Of a stretch of 64,000 bases of DNA, positions 1-12,079 are shown piece by piece. Source of the stretch: Halicephalobus mephisto. Its lineage: Eukaryota > Nematoda > Chromadorea > Rhabditida > Panagrolaimidae. Location of the stretch: assembly GCA_009193035.1 (NCBI GenBank), contig SWDT01000011.1, positions 186,001-250,000 on the forward strand, given 5' to 3'. Position numbers and translations under genes: made by a program. The notes under the pieces were generated by a model. That model searched no databases, was not told where the DNA came from, and worked only from the letters and a program-made list of their open reading frames with translations. Position 1 is the stretch's first letter; every line of letters starts with the position of its first letter.

Positions 1-1
1 T

Positions 2-3000
2 ATTGCAGCAGAAACTTTTCTTGCGTTTTCTGATGCATTTTTTGAACCATCGACTGATTCATTAGGTGCATTAGTTGGAACAGCATCTCTTAGAGTTCTT
101 GGATCACTTGGTTATGCAGATGTCCATTGGGTTGAATCATTGGTTGATCAATTGACAAGAGTTTTTAATTCTCTTTCTTCATTATGTATTGTTATTGATA
201 TTCCTTTAGAAGATTTGGTACTGGAGGAAGATAATTGGCAAGATACAATGTCTGCATGGAAGTTGAGTTTTTTGGTTCCTGTTATTGAGAAAATTTTACC
301 AAGTCAATATCCTATGGAATTTAAACTTAAAGTTTCGAATTTTTTGCGTTGTGCTGTTAATCGTAAATTTTTATCAAGTGAAGATGTGGTTTTGCCGCCT
401 ATTACGAGATTGAATAGATTTTTGATTCAACAGATTTGTGCTGATCCTGGTTCTGAAATATTTGAAGATTTGAAACAAACAGTAACTAATTATTGTATGT
501 TGATTCAAGAAGTTGAAGAACCTACAGAATCGATGAAAATATTTTTTGAAGATGTTATTAATATGTTAGAAAACAAAACAGAAATGCTTAGAGTTTTGGG
601 ATTGAAATGGTTGATTTCTGATGATAGTTATTTATTAAAACAAATGATAAATGATTCGAAATTTAAACAACGTTTAATGGTTGTATTGTATCTTGAAAGA
701 TTTGATCCAGATGATAATTGTGCTGATTTAGCAAATAATTTATGGACAATATTGAGATTTAGTGAATCATTAAACATGGCTGATGGTATTTTTAATGTTA
801 CAACTCATAATCATGAATTTATTCAAATAGAAGCGGCTGAAGCTATTAAGGAATTGTGTGAGGAATTTCCAGAATTTATTGATATTAATTTGAAGAAATT
901 ATTTGAAATTTATGATTATTATTTGAATATTGTTCCGCCTGTTTTGGATAATGTTGGAAGAATTGTCAAAGAAGGACGTGATCCTATTGTTGAACGTATG
1001 GGTGTTGGTAAATCATTGATTTGTTTAGCAAATGTTTTACCTATTGAAAAAACGCAAAAATTTGTTGAAGAAATTGTTGCTAGATTGAATGAAAGAGATT
1101 CGAAACCTCATTCTGCTCTTAGAACAGCAGCTATTACAGTTATTAAACGTCATGGTGAACAATTAATGGGAACTTTATTGCCGTTTTTGGAAGAAGCATT
1201 GAATCAAGCTCCAACTACTGTAGAAGGTGATCATTTAAGACAAGGATTAGTTGTTTTAATTGGAACATTGGGAATGTATCTTGGAAATCAGCCAGATAAG
1301 GTGTTGAAGATTTTTAAAGCTCTTATTGAAGCTCTTTCTACACCTTCGGAATCTGTTCAAAGATCAGTTGCTGAATGTCTTCCTCAATTGGTTGGTTTTA
1401 TTGAAAATGATAGTATGGAAACTTTGGAAAATTTGTTACATATTATGGAAGCTGCAACAAGTTATGGTGAAAGAAGAGGTGCTGCTTATGGTATTGCAGC
1501 TATTATTTGTGGTCTTCGTGCTTATATTATTGTTGAAATGGGTCTTCAGAAAAGAATTCAAAATATGATTACATCAAAATCTAATCATCATCAAAGAGAA
1601 TCTGCATTATTAATTATGGAATTATTATTTAGTTTAATGGGACATGGTTCAGAACCATTTATGCCGACGTTTATTCCACTTCTTTTAACAACGTATGGTG
1701 ATTCAAGTGAAGCTGTTAGACAATCGGCAGCAGATGCAGGACAAGCATTAATGGCGGCATTATCACAACATGGTGCTAAACTTATTGTTCCATTAATATT
1801 AAAAGCAACTGAAAATGATAATTGGAGAACTAAAAGAGCTGCTGCTGAACTTCTTGGTGCTGTGTCACAATGTGCACCACGACAACTTTCGTCATGTTTA
1901 CCGAAAGTTGTTCCAACACTTGTTGAATTATTGGCTGATTCTCATCATGAAGTTCAAAAAGCAGGTACAAGAGCTTTGAAAGAAATAGCAAAAGTTATTA
2001 GAAATCCGGAAATTATGGCTATTGCACCACATTTGATTAATGGATTGACTGATCCTGTATTGAAAACTAGTGCTGCTTTGGAAACAGTTGTTAATACGAG
2101 ATTTATTCATTATATGGATCCTCCATCATTAGCATTAATTATGCCAATTGTTAAAAGAGCTTTTAGTGAAAGAAATACTAATCCAAGATTAATGTCTTCA
2201 CAAATAATTGCAAATATTTATACATTGACAGATAAAAGGGATATGGAACCGTATTTGGATATTATTATTCCTGGTTTACAATCTGCATTATTGGATCCTG
2301 TACCTGAAGTGAGAACTGTTGCATCAAGAGCATTTGGAGCTGTTTTGAGATATTCGGCAGAAGATATAAGAAATCAAGTTGCACAACAACTTGTACCATG
2401 GCTTAAACAACGATTAATATCAACAAGTTCGATGGTTGATAGATCTGGTGCTGCACAAGGTTTAGCAGAAGGTATTGCTGCATTTGGTGAAGAATATTTG
2501 GATGCTACAATGCCAGAACTTCTTAGTATTGCTGAAAATCCGAAAACTAATCCATATACACGTGATGGACATTTGTTATTGTTTATTTATCTACCTATTG
2601 TATTACGTGATAGATTTGTTAATTATTTATCTGCTGTTGTATCACCTTTATTGATTTCTTTAGCAGATGAAAATGAAATAGTTAGAAATACAGCATTAAA
2701 AGCAGGACAACAATTGATTAATTTATATGTCAATAATGCAAGAACAACATTATTACCACAACTTCAAAAAGCGTTATTTGATGAAAATTGGAGAATTCGT
2801 CATGCTTCTGTTCAACTTATTGGAGATTATTTGTTTAATATTTCAGGTGTTAGTGGTAAAATGTCAAGTGCAACAACAGATGAGGATGATACATTGGGAA
2901 TAGAAGGTATTAATAAAACAATATTGCAAAATTTGGGACGACAAGCAAGAGATGAAATATTATCTGGTTTATATCTTTGTCGTCAAGATGTTGCATTAGT

Positions 3001-4691
3001 TGTTAGACAATCGGCATCACATGTTTGGAAAGTTGTTGTTCCTAATACTCCTAGAGCATTAAGGGATATTATGGAAAATTTATTTGATATGTTACTTAAA
3101 TGTTTGGCAAGTAATTGTAAAGAAAGACAACAAACTGCTGCAAGATGTCTTGGTGAAGTTGTTAAGAAAATGGGTGAAAAATTATTGAATTCTATTTTAC
3201 CAATTTTAAGAAATAATTTGGATACAGATATTGTTGAACAAAAACTTGGTGTTGCAGAAGCTCTTAATGAAATTTTACAAAATTGTTCAAAAGAATCTTT
3301 ATCAACAAATGCAAGTTCTTTAATGGTTATATTAAATAGATGTTTATCGGATTCTTCTGCTGGTGTTAGAGCTGCTGCTGCATCACCATTTAATTTATTA
3401 ATGCAAATAGTTGGACCATCAGCTGTTGATGAAATTATTATGCCAATGATTGATAAATTTCTTCAAAATTCGGATGCAGATACATTGGATGCTTTGTGTA
3501 TGATTGTTAATGTTAATCCAAAAGCTTTTCTTCCTCCTATTCTTAATAAGTTGAAAAAACCACCTGTTAATGTACTTGGTCTTTGTAGAATTGGTGCTGC
3601 TTCAGGAGGTTCTACACTTAATAAGTATTTGCCGGATATTTTGAAACCTATTCTTGAAAGTAAACCTAAAAAGAATGAAATAGATGTATTTGTTAATAAT
3701 TGTTTACCTGTATTGAATGCAATTACAGAAAGGCATACAATGGAATCAGCAGTTAATCAATTATTAAATGCTACAGAAAAAAATAATAATCCAATTGGTA
3801 TATATTTGTTGAGAAATTGGGTTGAAAATTCAAAAAGTTTATTTGAAGAAGAAGTTGTTCAAGAAATATTGCCAAATGTATTAGGTTTATATGGTTATGA
3901 TGATGAAGAAATTGTGGATCAAGCAATTGGAATTGTGTCTGCAATAATTAAGAATACTAAACAAGGACATACAATTGAATATGTTCATTGTATTAAAAAT
4001 GCAATGGAAAAATTAGAAGATGAAAATAGTAAAATTATAGGTTTTTATAAACCTAATGGTTTTGCAGCTTTTCAACAAGTATTAAAAGAAGCATTTTTTT
4101 CTGGTTCAAATGTTGAAAAAGAATCAGCAATTAATATTTCTAAAATATTTACGAAAATTGGAAATAATGTAGGTATTGGACCACATGCAGTGTTTTTAGC
4201 TGGACCATTGATTAGATCACTTGGTGATAGATTTTTGACTGTTACAAGAAAAGCTGCTTTGATGACATTGAAATATTTGTTTGAAAAAGTTTCAACAAAT
4301 ATTAGACCATTTGTACCACAAATTCATACGGAATTATTGAAATTGATGCAAGTTGAAAATTTGATATCGATGAAACAAGTATTTTCTGAAACATTGGGTT
4401 ATGCTATTTGTAATCATATGAAATCAGAAATTGTTTTTAATGATTTGGTTCAATTTTTGATTGCTGCTGAAGATCCAAAAATTTTGTAAGTTTATTAATA
4501 TTGTTTTTTTTGATAATGATGAAATTTTTAGGGAATTGGGTTTTTTGACATTAGAACAAATTATTCCGAAAAAGAAGGATAATTATAGTAAAGAAACAAT
4601 TGAAAAAGTTGTAATTGTTACTCGTGAGAATATTAAATCATCAAATGAAATGGTGTCTGCAAGTGCTAATGCAGTTAATCAACTTTGTTGA
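2..4691 (+). CDS. gcn-1: GCN1, eIF2alpha-kinase activator, 3' part (5' end outside window)
   Basis: GCN1 binds ribosomes and GCN2 and relays amino-acid starvation and ribosome collisions to eIF2alpha phosphorylation; it is cytosolic. Exons are 2..4485 and 4532..4691, and the 46-bp intron (GTAAG...TTTTTAG) splits a Leu codon. The frame is open from base 2, so the start lies upstream; 1547 residues are visible, against about 2,600 for the usual full protein. The sequence is helical HEAT repeats throughout. The middle part carries the EF3-like block typical of GCN1 (runs such as RRGAAYGIA, ENDNWRTKRAAAELLGA and DRSGAAQGLAE), and the following region matches the GCN2-binding part (QDVALVVRQSASHVWK, LGVAEALNEIL). 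A single 4.5-kb exon is unusual beside the intron-rich neighbours. Codons strongly prefer A/T third positions. The next gene starts 154 bp downstream on the same strand, so the two may form an operon. Identity is judged from remembered family sequence and is secure. Confidence 0.93.
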
Positions 4692-4819
4692 AATTTTATA
4701 AATTTTATAAAAGTTATTTTTTTTGTTGTGTTTTTAAATAATTTTATTAAATTTTTTTTGATGGAAATTGCCGTTTTTTCGGGATTGTATTTTTGTAATT
4801 TTTTAAATTTATTTTTTTT

Positions 4820-4844
4820 TTGTTTTTTAGGTGGATTTTTTGAA
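4820..4844 (+). other. Probable trans-splice acceptor before downstream operon gene
   Basis: A T-rich tract ending TGTTTTTTAG (AG at 4829-4830) lies 14 bp before the ATG at 4845. No upstream coding exon joins it in frame. It sits 139 bp after the GCN1 stop, the spacing seen for SL2-type acceptors in nematode operons. Trans-splicing is inferred, not shown. Confidence 0.5.
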
Positions 4845-6609
4845 ATGCCTGGATTGATTGATCCGGATGAACCTAATAGTTCTGTGAATTCTATTTTGGA
4901 AAGTATGCTTTTTGATTCAGAAGAATTAGATCAAGATGGAAAAATGATGACAGCTAAACTTTTACCGAATTATTTTCAAATTTGTGTAAGTTTTTTTAAG
5001 TTATTGATTATTAAATAATATTTATTTTAGTTAATAGAAGATGGTTCTACAGTAAAAGTTGAGAAAATACTAAGAGAATTTTCGTCAATTACATTTGTCG
5101 GTAATAGAATTGAATTTAGATCGGTTGATCCAGAAGATTGTCGAATGATTTACACGGATAATTTTGATGTTTTTTGCTTTATTTGTAATCATATGGCTGG
5201 AGTTATTCGAGAAATCAATATTCCGATTGATGGAATATCTGGTCAAGAATGGAAATTTTTAAAAGAATTGAAAAATGCAATTCCTTTTAGGGGAATATCG
5301 TTTTTTAGCAGAGGAATAACGAATGTTGAATTGGATGAAGGGGATTTATTGACGAATGAACAGATGGAATTGTATTCTGATTTTATTACGAAATCTAGTA
5401 AAAATGGTATATTGAAAGTTTTAAAAAATCCATACAAATGTCTAGAAAAATGTATTAATGAGTTGTCAATATATGAATTTGATTTTTTAGATGTTGAATT
5501 TGATGAAATTGATTTTATTATGGTTTGGTTTTTTTTTAAATTTAAATTTTTAATTGTTTAATTTCAGGATTTGGACAATGTTAAATTAAAAACGAAAAAT
5601 TTTAAAATGACATCGAATTATTTTAAACCAAGTAAATTATTTTCTAAAATTGAAACAGAAAAAATTGATCTAACTATTAGATTTAAATTTTCAAAACCTA
5701 AAGAAGAAGCAATAATTCCATGTGATTTTATTAAATGTCTTTCTTGCAAAATTAACTACACTACTAATTTGGAAGAAATTTTTGGATATGTTAATGAAGT
5801 ATTTCCGGCTTTGGAAAAATTTGAAATTGAAACAAATTGGGGAATTATGGCTTTGTGTTCTTTTGAAGTTTTTAATCCAGTAAGTTTTTTAAAAGTTATT
5901 ATAATTTGAAAATTGAGCAATGTTTTGGAATTATTTTGTGGTTTTTGGAAATTTGATTTTTAATATAGTTTTTATATTTATTGAAAATTTTTGGAATTTA
6001 AAAGAATTTGAAGAATTTTTTGATATTTTTTAATCATTTTGTGATTTTTTAATTGTTTTTAATGAAGTTTTATATTTATTGAAAATTTTTGGAATTTAAA
6101 AGAATTTGAAGAATTTTTACGAAAAATGAAGTTAAAAAATTAAATCTGGAAATTCACTATTGGAAGGGGCTCGTATTTTTTTGATTTGTTTTACGAGAGT
6201 TTTAAAACTTTAAAGGCTCTAAAAATTTGTTGAAAGAATGTTGGGAAATTTGTTTGGAATTTTTGTAATAATGGGATCATTTTAGACTGAAAAATTATCG
6301 ACACATTTGAAGGAATGTTTGAAAGTTATCAGGAAGATAGAAGCTGCTGGACTTCGAGCAAAATCCAAAGGCTTAAAAGCTGAAATTAAATTGTTAGTTA
6401 AGCTTCTGATGCCGAGTGAAGATACGACTTTCTTTTCGAACAAGAACATAGCTAAAAGCTTAAGGAAAGTTATCCATGAATCCATCGATCCGGAGTTTTG
6501 TTTGACTTCTGAAGATGATTCAGAACCTAAACCGATCAGAAGAGAAAATGGAGTTGTCAGATTCAGGAATTTAGTTGATCATTTTATGATTTTGGAATCT
6601 AAGTTTTAA
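4845..6609 (+). CDS. Unrecognised 422-aa protein, four exons
   Basis: Exons 4845..4985, 5031..5522, 5568..5879 and 6286..6609 join in frame with phase-0 introns. Donors are GTAAG, GTTTGG and GTAAG; acceptors are TTTTAG, TTTCAG and TTTTAG. The start is the first ATG after a T-rich acceptor, opening MPGLIDPDEP. I do not recognise the family. The chain is acidic at the N-terminus. Its middle alternates short hydrophobic strands with charged loops (ELSIYEFDFLDVEFDEIDF, LEKFEIETNW), rather like irregular beta-rich nematode F-box-associated proteins. The last exon is a basic helical segment followed by an acidic tail. No signal peptide, membrane span or catalytic motif is visible. It follows GCN1 by 154 bp on the same strand, so co-transcription is likely. 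The third intron (406 bp) contains a duplicated block of about 50 bp (near 5960-6000 and 6070-6115). A possible further exon lies at 6690-6804. Exon structure is well supported; function is unknown. Confidence 0.75.
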
Positions 6610-7113
6610 TTTTTTAAAAGTAAGGATCTCATTGGATATTAGTTTATTTTAAAGTACAAGTTGGTAATTGTAAATTTTGAATTGAAGAAATTTGAAACCA
6701 GGAAACGGCCATCGGCTATTTGACCAGGTCAATGAAGGACAGATGTTGTTTTTGTTGAAAGAAATTTATCCACCTACGTTTGAAGGAAGGAATTTTTTTA
6801 AATTTGTTTAAAATAAAATTTTTTTAAAAGAATTAATTGAAACAACATGTTTTAAAATTACTAAATTTTTGTTTTTTTTTGTTTTTTTAATGAGGGAGGT
6901 TTTTGTAAATTTTTTGAAGTGTAAGAAAAACAAAAAAATTTTTGCGCAAAATGAATAAAGTATGTCTAGAGTTAATCTCACAAGTGTTCTTGGAGAGAAC
7001 GGCCAATAGTTTTAGTTTGTGCGTCTTCCCGAAAAATCTTTTAGCCGATATCTGAGCTGTTGGCTATTTAGTCGAGAAAAATTTTTCAATCGATTTATTT
7101 TATATTGTTTGCA
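6610..7113. other. Intergenic, with a possible unplaced exon at 6690-6804
   Basis: The stretch separates the 422-aa gene from the F-box gene. A segment of higher GC after the acceptor-like GAAACCAG (6683-6690) stays open for 34 codons (GHRLFDQVNEGQ...FKFV, then TAA at 6808-6810). It looks protein-like, but I cannot join it in phase to the exon upstream. An AATAAA lies near 6829. Confidence 0.35.
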
Positions 7114-10100
7114 ATGGTAGAATCTAGAAGACCTTCTCTTCCTTCACTTTTACCTGGTAAAGTTTTTTTTAAATTTTTTGAAATTGGAATTTTTAAAAAT
7201 TTAATATTTAATAGAAAATTTGGAAAGTTTTAAATTTTTTTAAATTCAGTAGATTTTGGAATTTTCAAAGATTATGAAATTTGAAAATTTTAGGATTTTT
7301 TTATTTTCTGAAAATTTTGAAATTTTCAGAGATTGTGAAATCTTTAAAATTTTGGTAGAAATTTCGGGAAATTTTTTGAATTTTTTACATTCTGAAATTC
7401 TGAAAATTTTGAAATTTTCAGAGATTGCGAAATCTTCGGAAATTTAACAGAAATTTCTGAAGAATTCTGTAATTTTTTAAAATCTAACAGAAGCTTCTGA
7501 AGAATTCTGTAATTTTTTAAAATCTAACAGAAGCTTCTGAAAAATTCTGTAATTATTTAAAATCTAACAGAAGCTTCTGAAAAATTCCGAAACCTTTGAA
7601 AATCTGTCAGAAATTTCAGAAAATTCTTTGAATCTTGTGAAATTTTGTGGAAATTATAAAAATTTTACAAAATAATTAAAATATATATTTTAAAAATAAC
7701 TTTCTATATAATGATATATTTCAAAATACTTATTTATTTTTAAAATAATTTTTTTTAAATACTTATTTTAGAAATAATTTTTCATATAATGATATATTTC
7801 GAAATACTTAATTATTTTATAAATAATTTTTTTAAATACTTAATTATTTTAGAAATAATTTTTTTAAATACTTAATTATTTTAGAAATAATTTTTTGATC
7901 TTTAAACTTACAGAAATCCTGTCTGCTTTGTCGGATCATTTTTCCCAAGTGGAATGTGTAATGGAGCCTTGTCCGAACTTATCCCTTAATCCATTTAATC
8001 TCGTCATAAAGACCCTCGGGGAAGTTCATCTAGTTCCAGATTCATGTTCGGTTTCTGAATTTTCGACTTATTTATCTAATTCGAAAAAAATAGCTACAGT
8101 TGGAAATTTTACAGTAATCGGAAACGAATCGCATCCGGCGACTCAAAGTTTGAAAATTTTTCTTCAAAATTCTTCAATTGTGGTTCCTGATTGGTATAAT
8201 TTATTAAAAACAAATTTAAAAAAATTTTTTAATGATTTAACGGATTTTTTGTTGATTGAAAATAATCAAAATCGAAGCAGATTTCATCTTCTACAGTACG
8301 GCAAAGTTCCTGAAAAAATTTTCGCCAAAGAAATTACCCTCTGGCTTGTTCCGGTTATGAAAGTCCATTTGCCTGAGGCAATCAAGACTCCTATTCCTGC
8401 TGAAGATTCTGGAAAAAAAATTATTAAAAAAAAAATAATTAAAAAAATAATTAAAAAAAAATCAAAATCGGCCGAAAATTCTCCAGAAATTGAAAATAAA
8501 ATTTCCGAAAAATCAGAAATTGAAAAAACAAAAAATTCAAAAGAAGGATCTCCAATTTTTGTCGAAAAAATTGTCGAAGATGTTTCTTCTGTTTCGTATT
8601 TGGTCAAGATGGGATTAATTCCGGCAGAAGATGGATTATCTTTGAAAGATGAAAAAAATTTAAAAAATGAAATTTTAAATTTTGAAGAATCTAAAAATCC
8701 AGATTTTCCACCGACAGGAATCACGTTAAATACGGCCAAAAAATTCGATGAAACCTTTAACGGAATAAAACCAGAAGAACCAAAAACGGAAAATGGAAAT
8801 CACGACGAAAACGGATCAGAAGACAAATCTGTCCTTTCGAGCGTTTCAGAAACTGTTTCTTCCATGTCCAGCGACGGCGCCAATGTAAGTATTAATTAAT
8901 ATTTTTAAAATTTAAAATCTTTTATATTCTTTAAATTTTTTATATTTTCACTAATTTTTTAAATTTTTTATAACTCTAAATTCTGAATTTTTTATATTTT
9001 TTATATTTTTTATAATTTTTTATATTTTCACTAATTTTTTAAATCTTTTATAACTCTAAATTCTGAATTTTCTATATTTTTTATAATTTTTATAATTTTC
9101 TATATTTCTTAAATTTTTTATATTTTTAAATTCTTATAATTTTTAATTTTTGATATATTAAATTTTCACTGGATTCTATAACTTTCGAGGATTTCTTGGA
9201 GGCTTCTGGAGCTTTCTAAATTTTCATAAAAGTTTTTAAAACTTTTTTGTTTTTTAGGATGCCTTAGGGAATTCCCCGATGTCGCCTGTGATCAAAGTCA
9301 ACGATGTTCTTTCTTCTGACGATGAAGCCTTCTGGATGAACAAATGGCCACGTCCTGGGACCGTTTACGGCAACGGTACTTTGAATTCTTCCACGACAAA
9401 TGGAACATGTTTTAATTCTAATCCGATTATTTCATCGACGAATTCATCAACCACTTCATCGACCACTTCATCGACGACTGTTGCTTCGACAGGTGTTATT
9501 TCTGGTTTTTTGTCTTCTGTTGCTGGATCTTTGGGATTTTCTCGAGGATCTTCACCGGGTTCGACTAGGTTGTCCTCAGGCACAAGTACCCTGACCCCGA
9601 TCAACAGCGAGTCCAACTTGGCCGGGAGACTGAATGGCCTGAGGCATTCTGACAGTACTGACTGGATGAGGAGCGAAAACACATCCAGTTCGACTCTTGC
9701 GGACAGATTCAACAACAGAAGACGATCGAGTTCCGGACTGAAGGCCCTGGGGCAGAGAGAAAGACTCCTTTCGCCGCTCGTGAGGGACTCGAGGGAAACG
9801 ACCCCGGTGTTCCCCGCTCGACCCCAGGTCGTCAGAGGAATGGACAAAGTCCCCGTTTCTGCTCTACAGGAAGTCCTAAAAACACTGTCATACCAGGAAC
9901 TAGGCCAGTTCAGACGAGTTCACCCTCATTGGGACGAGCTGTGCGGACAGCTGCTCAACGCCGGATATTATGCCCTTGTTCAAAAAGCAGATACACTTCT
10001 TCAAGTAAAAATTTTTTTATTTTTATGATATTTGATATTTTTTTAGGAATGTCAAAGAAGAATTTACAATGAAAAAGAACTACAAGTGGCCATCATCGCC

Positions 10101-11087
10101 CTGACGAGCCTCCAGGTCCAGGTCCTGAGCCAGGTCGACGTCATGAGGGCCCCCATGGACGAGGGTGTTCTTTGCTTCCCTTACGGACTTCTCCTGGACA
10201 AGGCATTCGATTTCATCCACAGAACTGAGAGAGTCGTCCAGGGCAAAGACGATCCAGAAGTACGTTTCCGAAATTTCACTATTGCAAAAATCAAAAAAGC
10301 ACTTTTGAAACATTTTCAGAATCTTCCAAAATCTCGATTTCAGATAATTGTGGAAATTCACATTGGATTCTGGGGGATTCTAGGGACTTTTGTGGAATTC
10401 TGAAAAGGTTTAGAAATTCCAAAAATCCTCATTTTCGAAGATTCTACAAACCTAAAAAATTTCGAAATCTTCAAAAATTTTGTAATTTTAAATGGATTCT
10501 GAAAAATTCCACAAAATTCTAGAAACTACGAAATTTCTAAAAGTTTCAAACTTTTTTTAAATTTTCAAATAGATTTCGAAAATTCTGAATTTTTTTAATT
10601 TTATAAACTTTTAAAAAATAATTTTCAGACAGCAGTTCTTCCGACTTCGAGATTAGTCGAACTCGCAAGAAAAGCCCAGATCCATTATCGGAAACACGTG
10701 GAACCGGAAGTGGACAAACGAATGAGTGAAGTTTCCCGACTTCAGGCCACTGCCAGACTTCAAAGAATCGACAGTTTTCTCGTCGAAACCCAAGTTTCCA
10801 AACTTGAAAGAGTTCGTTTAATTTAAAAAATAAAAAATAAAATTTTAAAAATTTTAAAATTAAATTTTAGAAAATTTTAAATTGTAAAAATTGAATTTTA
10901 AAAATTAAATTTTTAGGACACAGAACAAGCTAAATCCGATCTTCAATGGGAAATCGAACAACTTAAACAACAAAATTCACAATTGAAAAAAGATAATCGA
11001 GAACTTAAAAATAATCAAACCCGACTTGAATCCAGAATCGAAGTCCTCGAGAGAAAATTCAAAACCATGGCCCGTCTTCTTCAATAA
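7114..11087 (+). CDS. FBXO28-like F-box protein with N-terminal DUF1907/C11orf54-like segment, 775 aa
   Basis: Exons: 7114..7156, 7914..8884, 9258..10004, 10047..10259, 10629..10811, 10917..11087; all phases agree. The C-terminal half matches FBXO28. It has an F-box near residues 535-580 (VPVSALQEVLKTLSYQELGQ), the following helical region (CFPYGLLLDKAFDFIHRTE) and a terminal coiled coil (WEIEQLKQQNSQLKK...). FBXO28 is the substrate receptor of an SCF ubiquitin ligase. Residues 6-45 (RPSLPSLLPEILSAL, then VECVMEPCPNLSLNPF) resemble the start of the C11orf54/PTD012 ester-hydrolase family, but its metal-binding His cluster is not seen. A Lys/Ile low-complexity linker, an acidic Ser-rich stretch and an STSSTT run lie between. 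Third-position GC rises sharply from about 9550. Exon 3 joins in frame without a new start, which favours one gene. The alternative is two genes wrongly joined across intron 2 (8885-9257). Confidence 0.8.
7441..7600. repeat. 40-bp tandem repeat, about 4 copies, in F-box gene intron 1
   Basis: Units begin near 7447, 7487, 7527 and 7567, each with AACAGAAGCTTCTGA followed by AATTCTGTAATT. The unit contains the palindrome AGAAGCTTCT. Confidence 0.85.
7680..7895. repeat. AT-rich direct repeats at the 3' end of F-box gene intron 1
   Basis: Repeated ATACTTAATTATTTTAGAAATAA and TATATAATGATATATTTC blocks fill the last 200 bp before the exon-2 acceptor. They contain several decoy TTTTAG trinucleotide contexts. 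Confidence 0.6.
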
Positions 11088-12079
11088 TTTTTTTCAAATT
11101 TATGATTCCAAAAGTTAATATTTCCAATTAGGACAGAAGATAGTTTGTTACCCAGTGTATGTATTTTGATGAAAAATAAATCAATTTTTGAGAAATTTTC
11201 TGTGAAAAATCCGTTTTCGAAAGCAATTTGCAACCATGTCTGGAGTTAATCAACGTGTAAGAATCCTTGATTACAGTATTCATATATTGAATTCCAATTG
11301 AGTGCAATCGACGGTAAGATTGCAATCCTAAGTCAATCGTAATTGAAGATAAACAACATAAATTACTTTTTTTCGATTAAAAATATAAGCATGTTGATTA
11401 TGTTCAATTACGATCGACTTCCTTTGGATTACAATCCTACTGTCGATTACGCTCAGAATCCAATACATGCTGAATATAACCAGGAGTTCTCGAAAGTTGA
11501 TTACACTCAGATGTGATTCCAAAATACCTGTTTAATTCTCCAAACTCGCTCCAATAGCAATTCTTTTCTTTATTGCCGATGACAACTGCTATGATACCGA
11601 CCAGGCTCTTGAGGAAGTTCACTTATTAAACCTTTCTATCCCAAGATATCAAACCTTCCAAAGAAAACAATAACAACCACAAGACTCAAAAACAACATAC
11701 ACACTTCCACCGTACACATTTTAGGGACTTTCATGATAAGAACTAGTCCATGTCCTAAGTCAACAAAAACAACAACAAAACTACTTCACTTACTCGCTGT
11801 TTCTGATTTCACAACATTCAAAAACTGACACATAAGCAAGAATTTCCGCGTTGAGGTTTCTTTCGTTTCCCAATCTTCATCTAAAAGATAAAAATGACGA
11901 ATCAATTTTATGGATTTCCAACAACAATATATGATTCCCACATCCTTCCAATTTCCGATCACGACTTTTATACCCATAGTGGTCATTTTCAAACATGCAA
12001 ATAAAATACAGTATCGTCCAACAACAACCTGTTGTTGACTACATGCAAATTTGCTTGTTTCCGACTACTTGACAAAATA
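11088..12079. other. Intergenic between convergent genes
   Basis: The stretch separates the 3' ends of the F-box gene (+) and the RASL12-like gene (-). It holds an AATAAA near 11175 (probable polyadenylation signal of the F-box gene), a fold-back element at 11233-11515, and a short imperfect palindrome CAACAACAACCTGTTGTTG near 12022. No gene is supported. Confidence 0.6.
11233..11515. mobile_element. Fold-back (long imperfect inverted repeat) element
   Basis: The left arm (about 11233-11355) and right arm (about 11400-11515) are reverse complements with gaps. Matching blocks include GATTGCAATCC with GATTACAATC, CAATCGTAATTGAA with TTCAATTACGATCGA, and GAGTTAATCAAC with GTTGATTACACTC. The layout suits a MITE or fold-back element; no target duplication was confirmed. 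Confidence 0.55.

Noticed and set aside
8284..8739. 151-residue minus-strand frame
   Set aside because: Antisense shadow of F-box gene exon 2.
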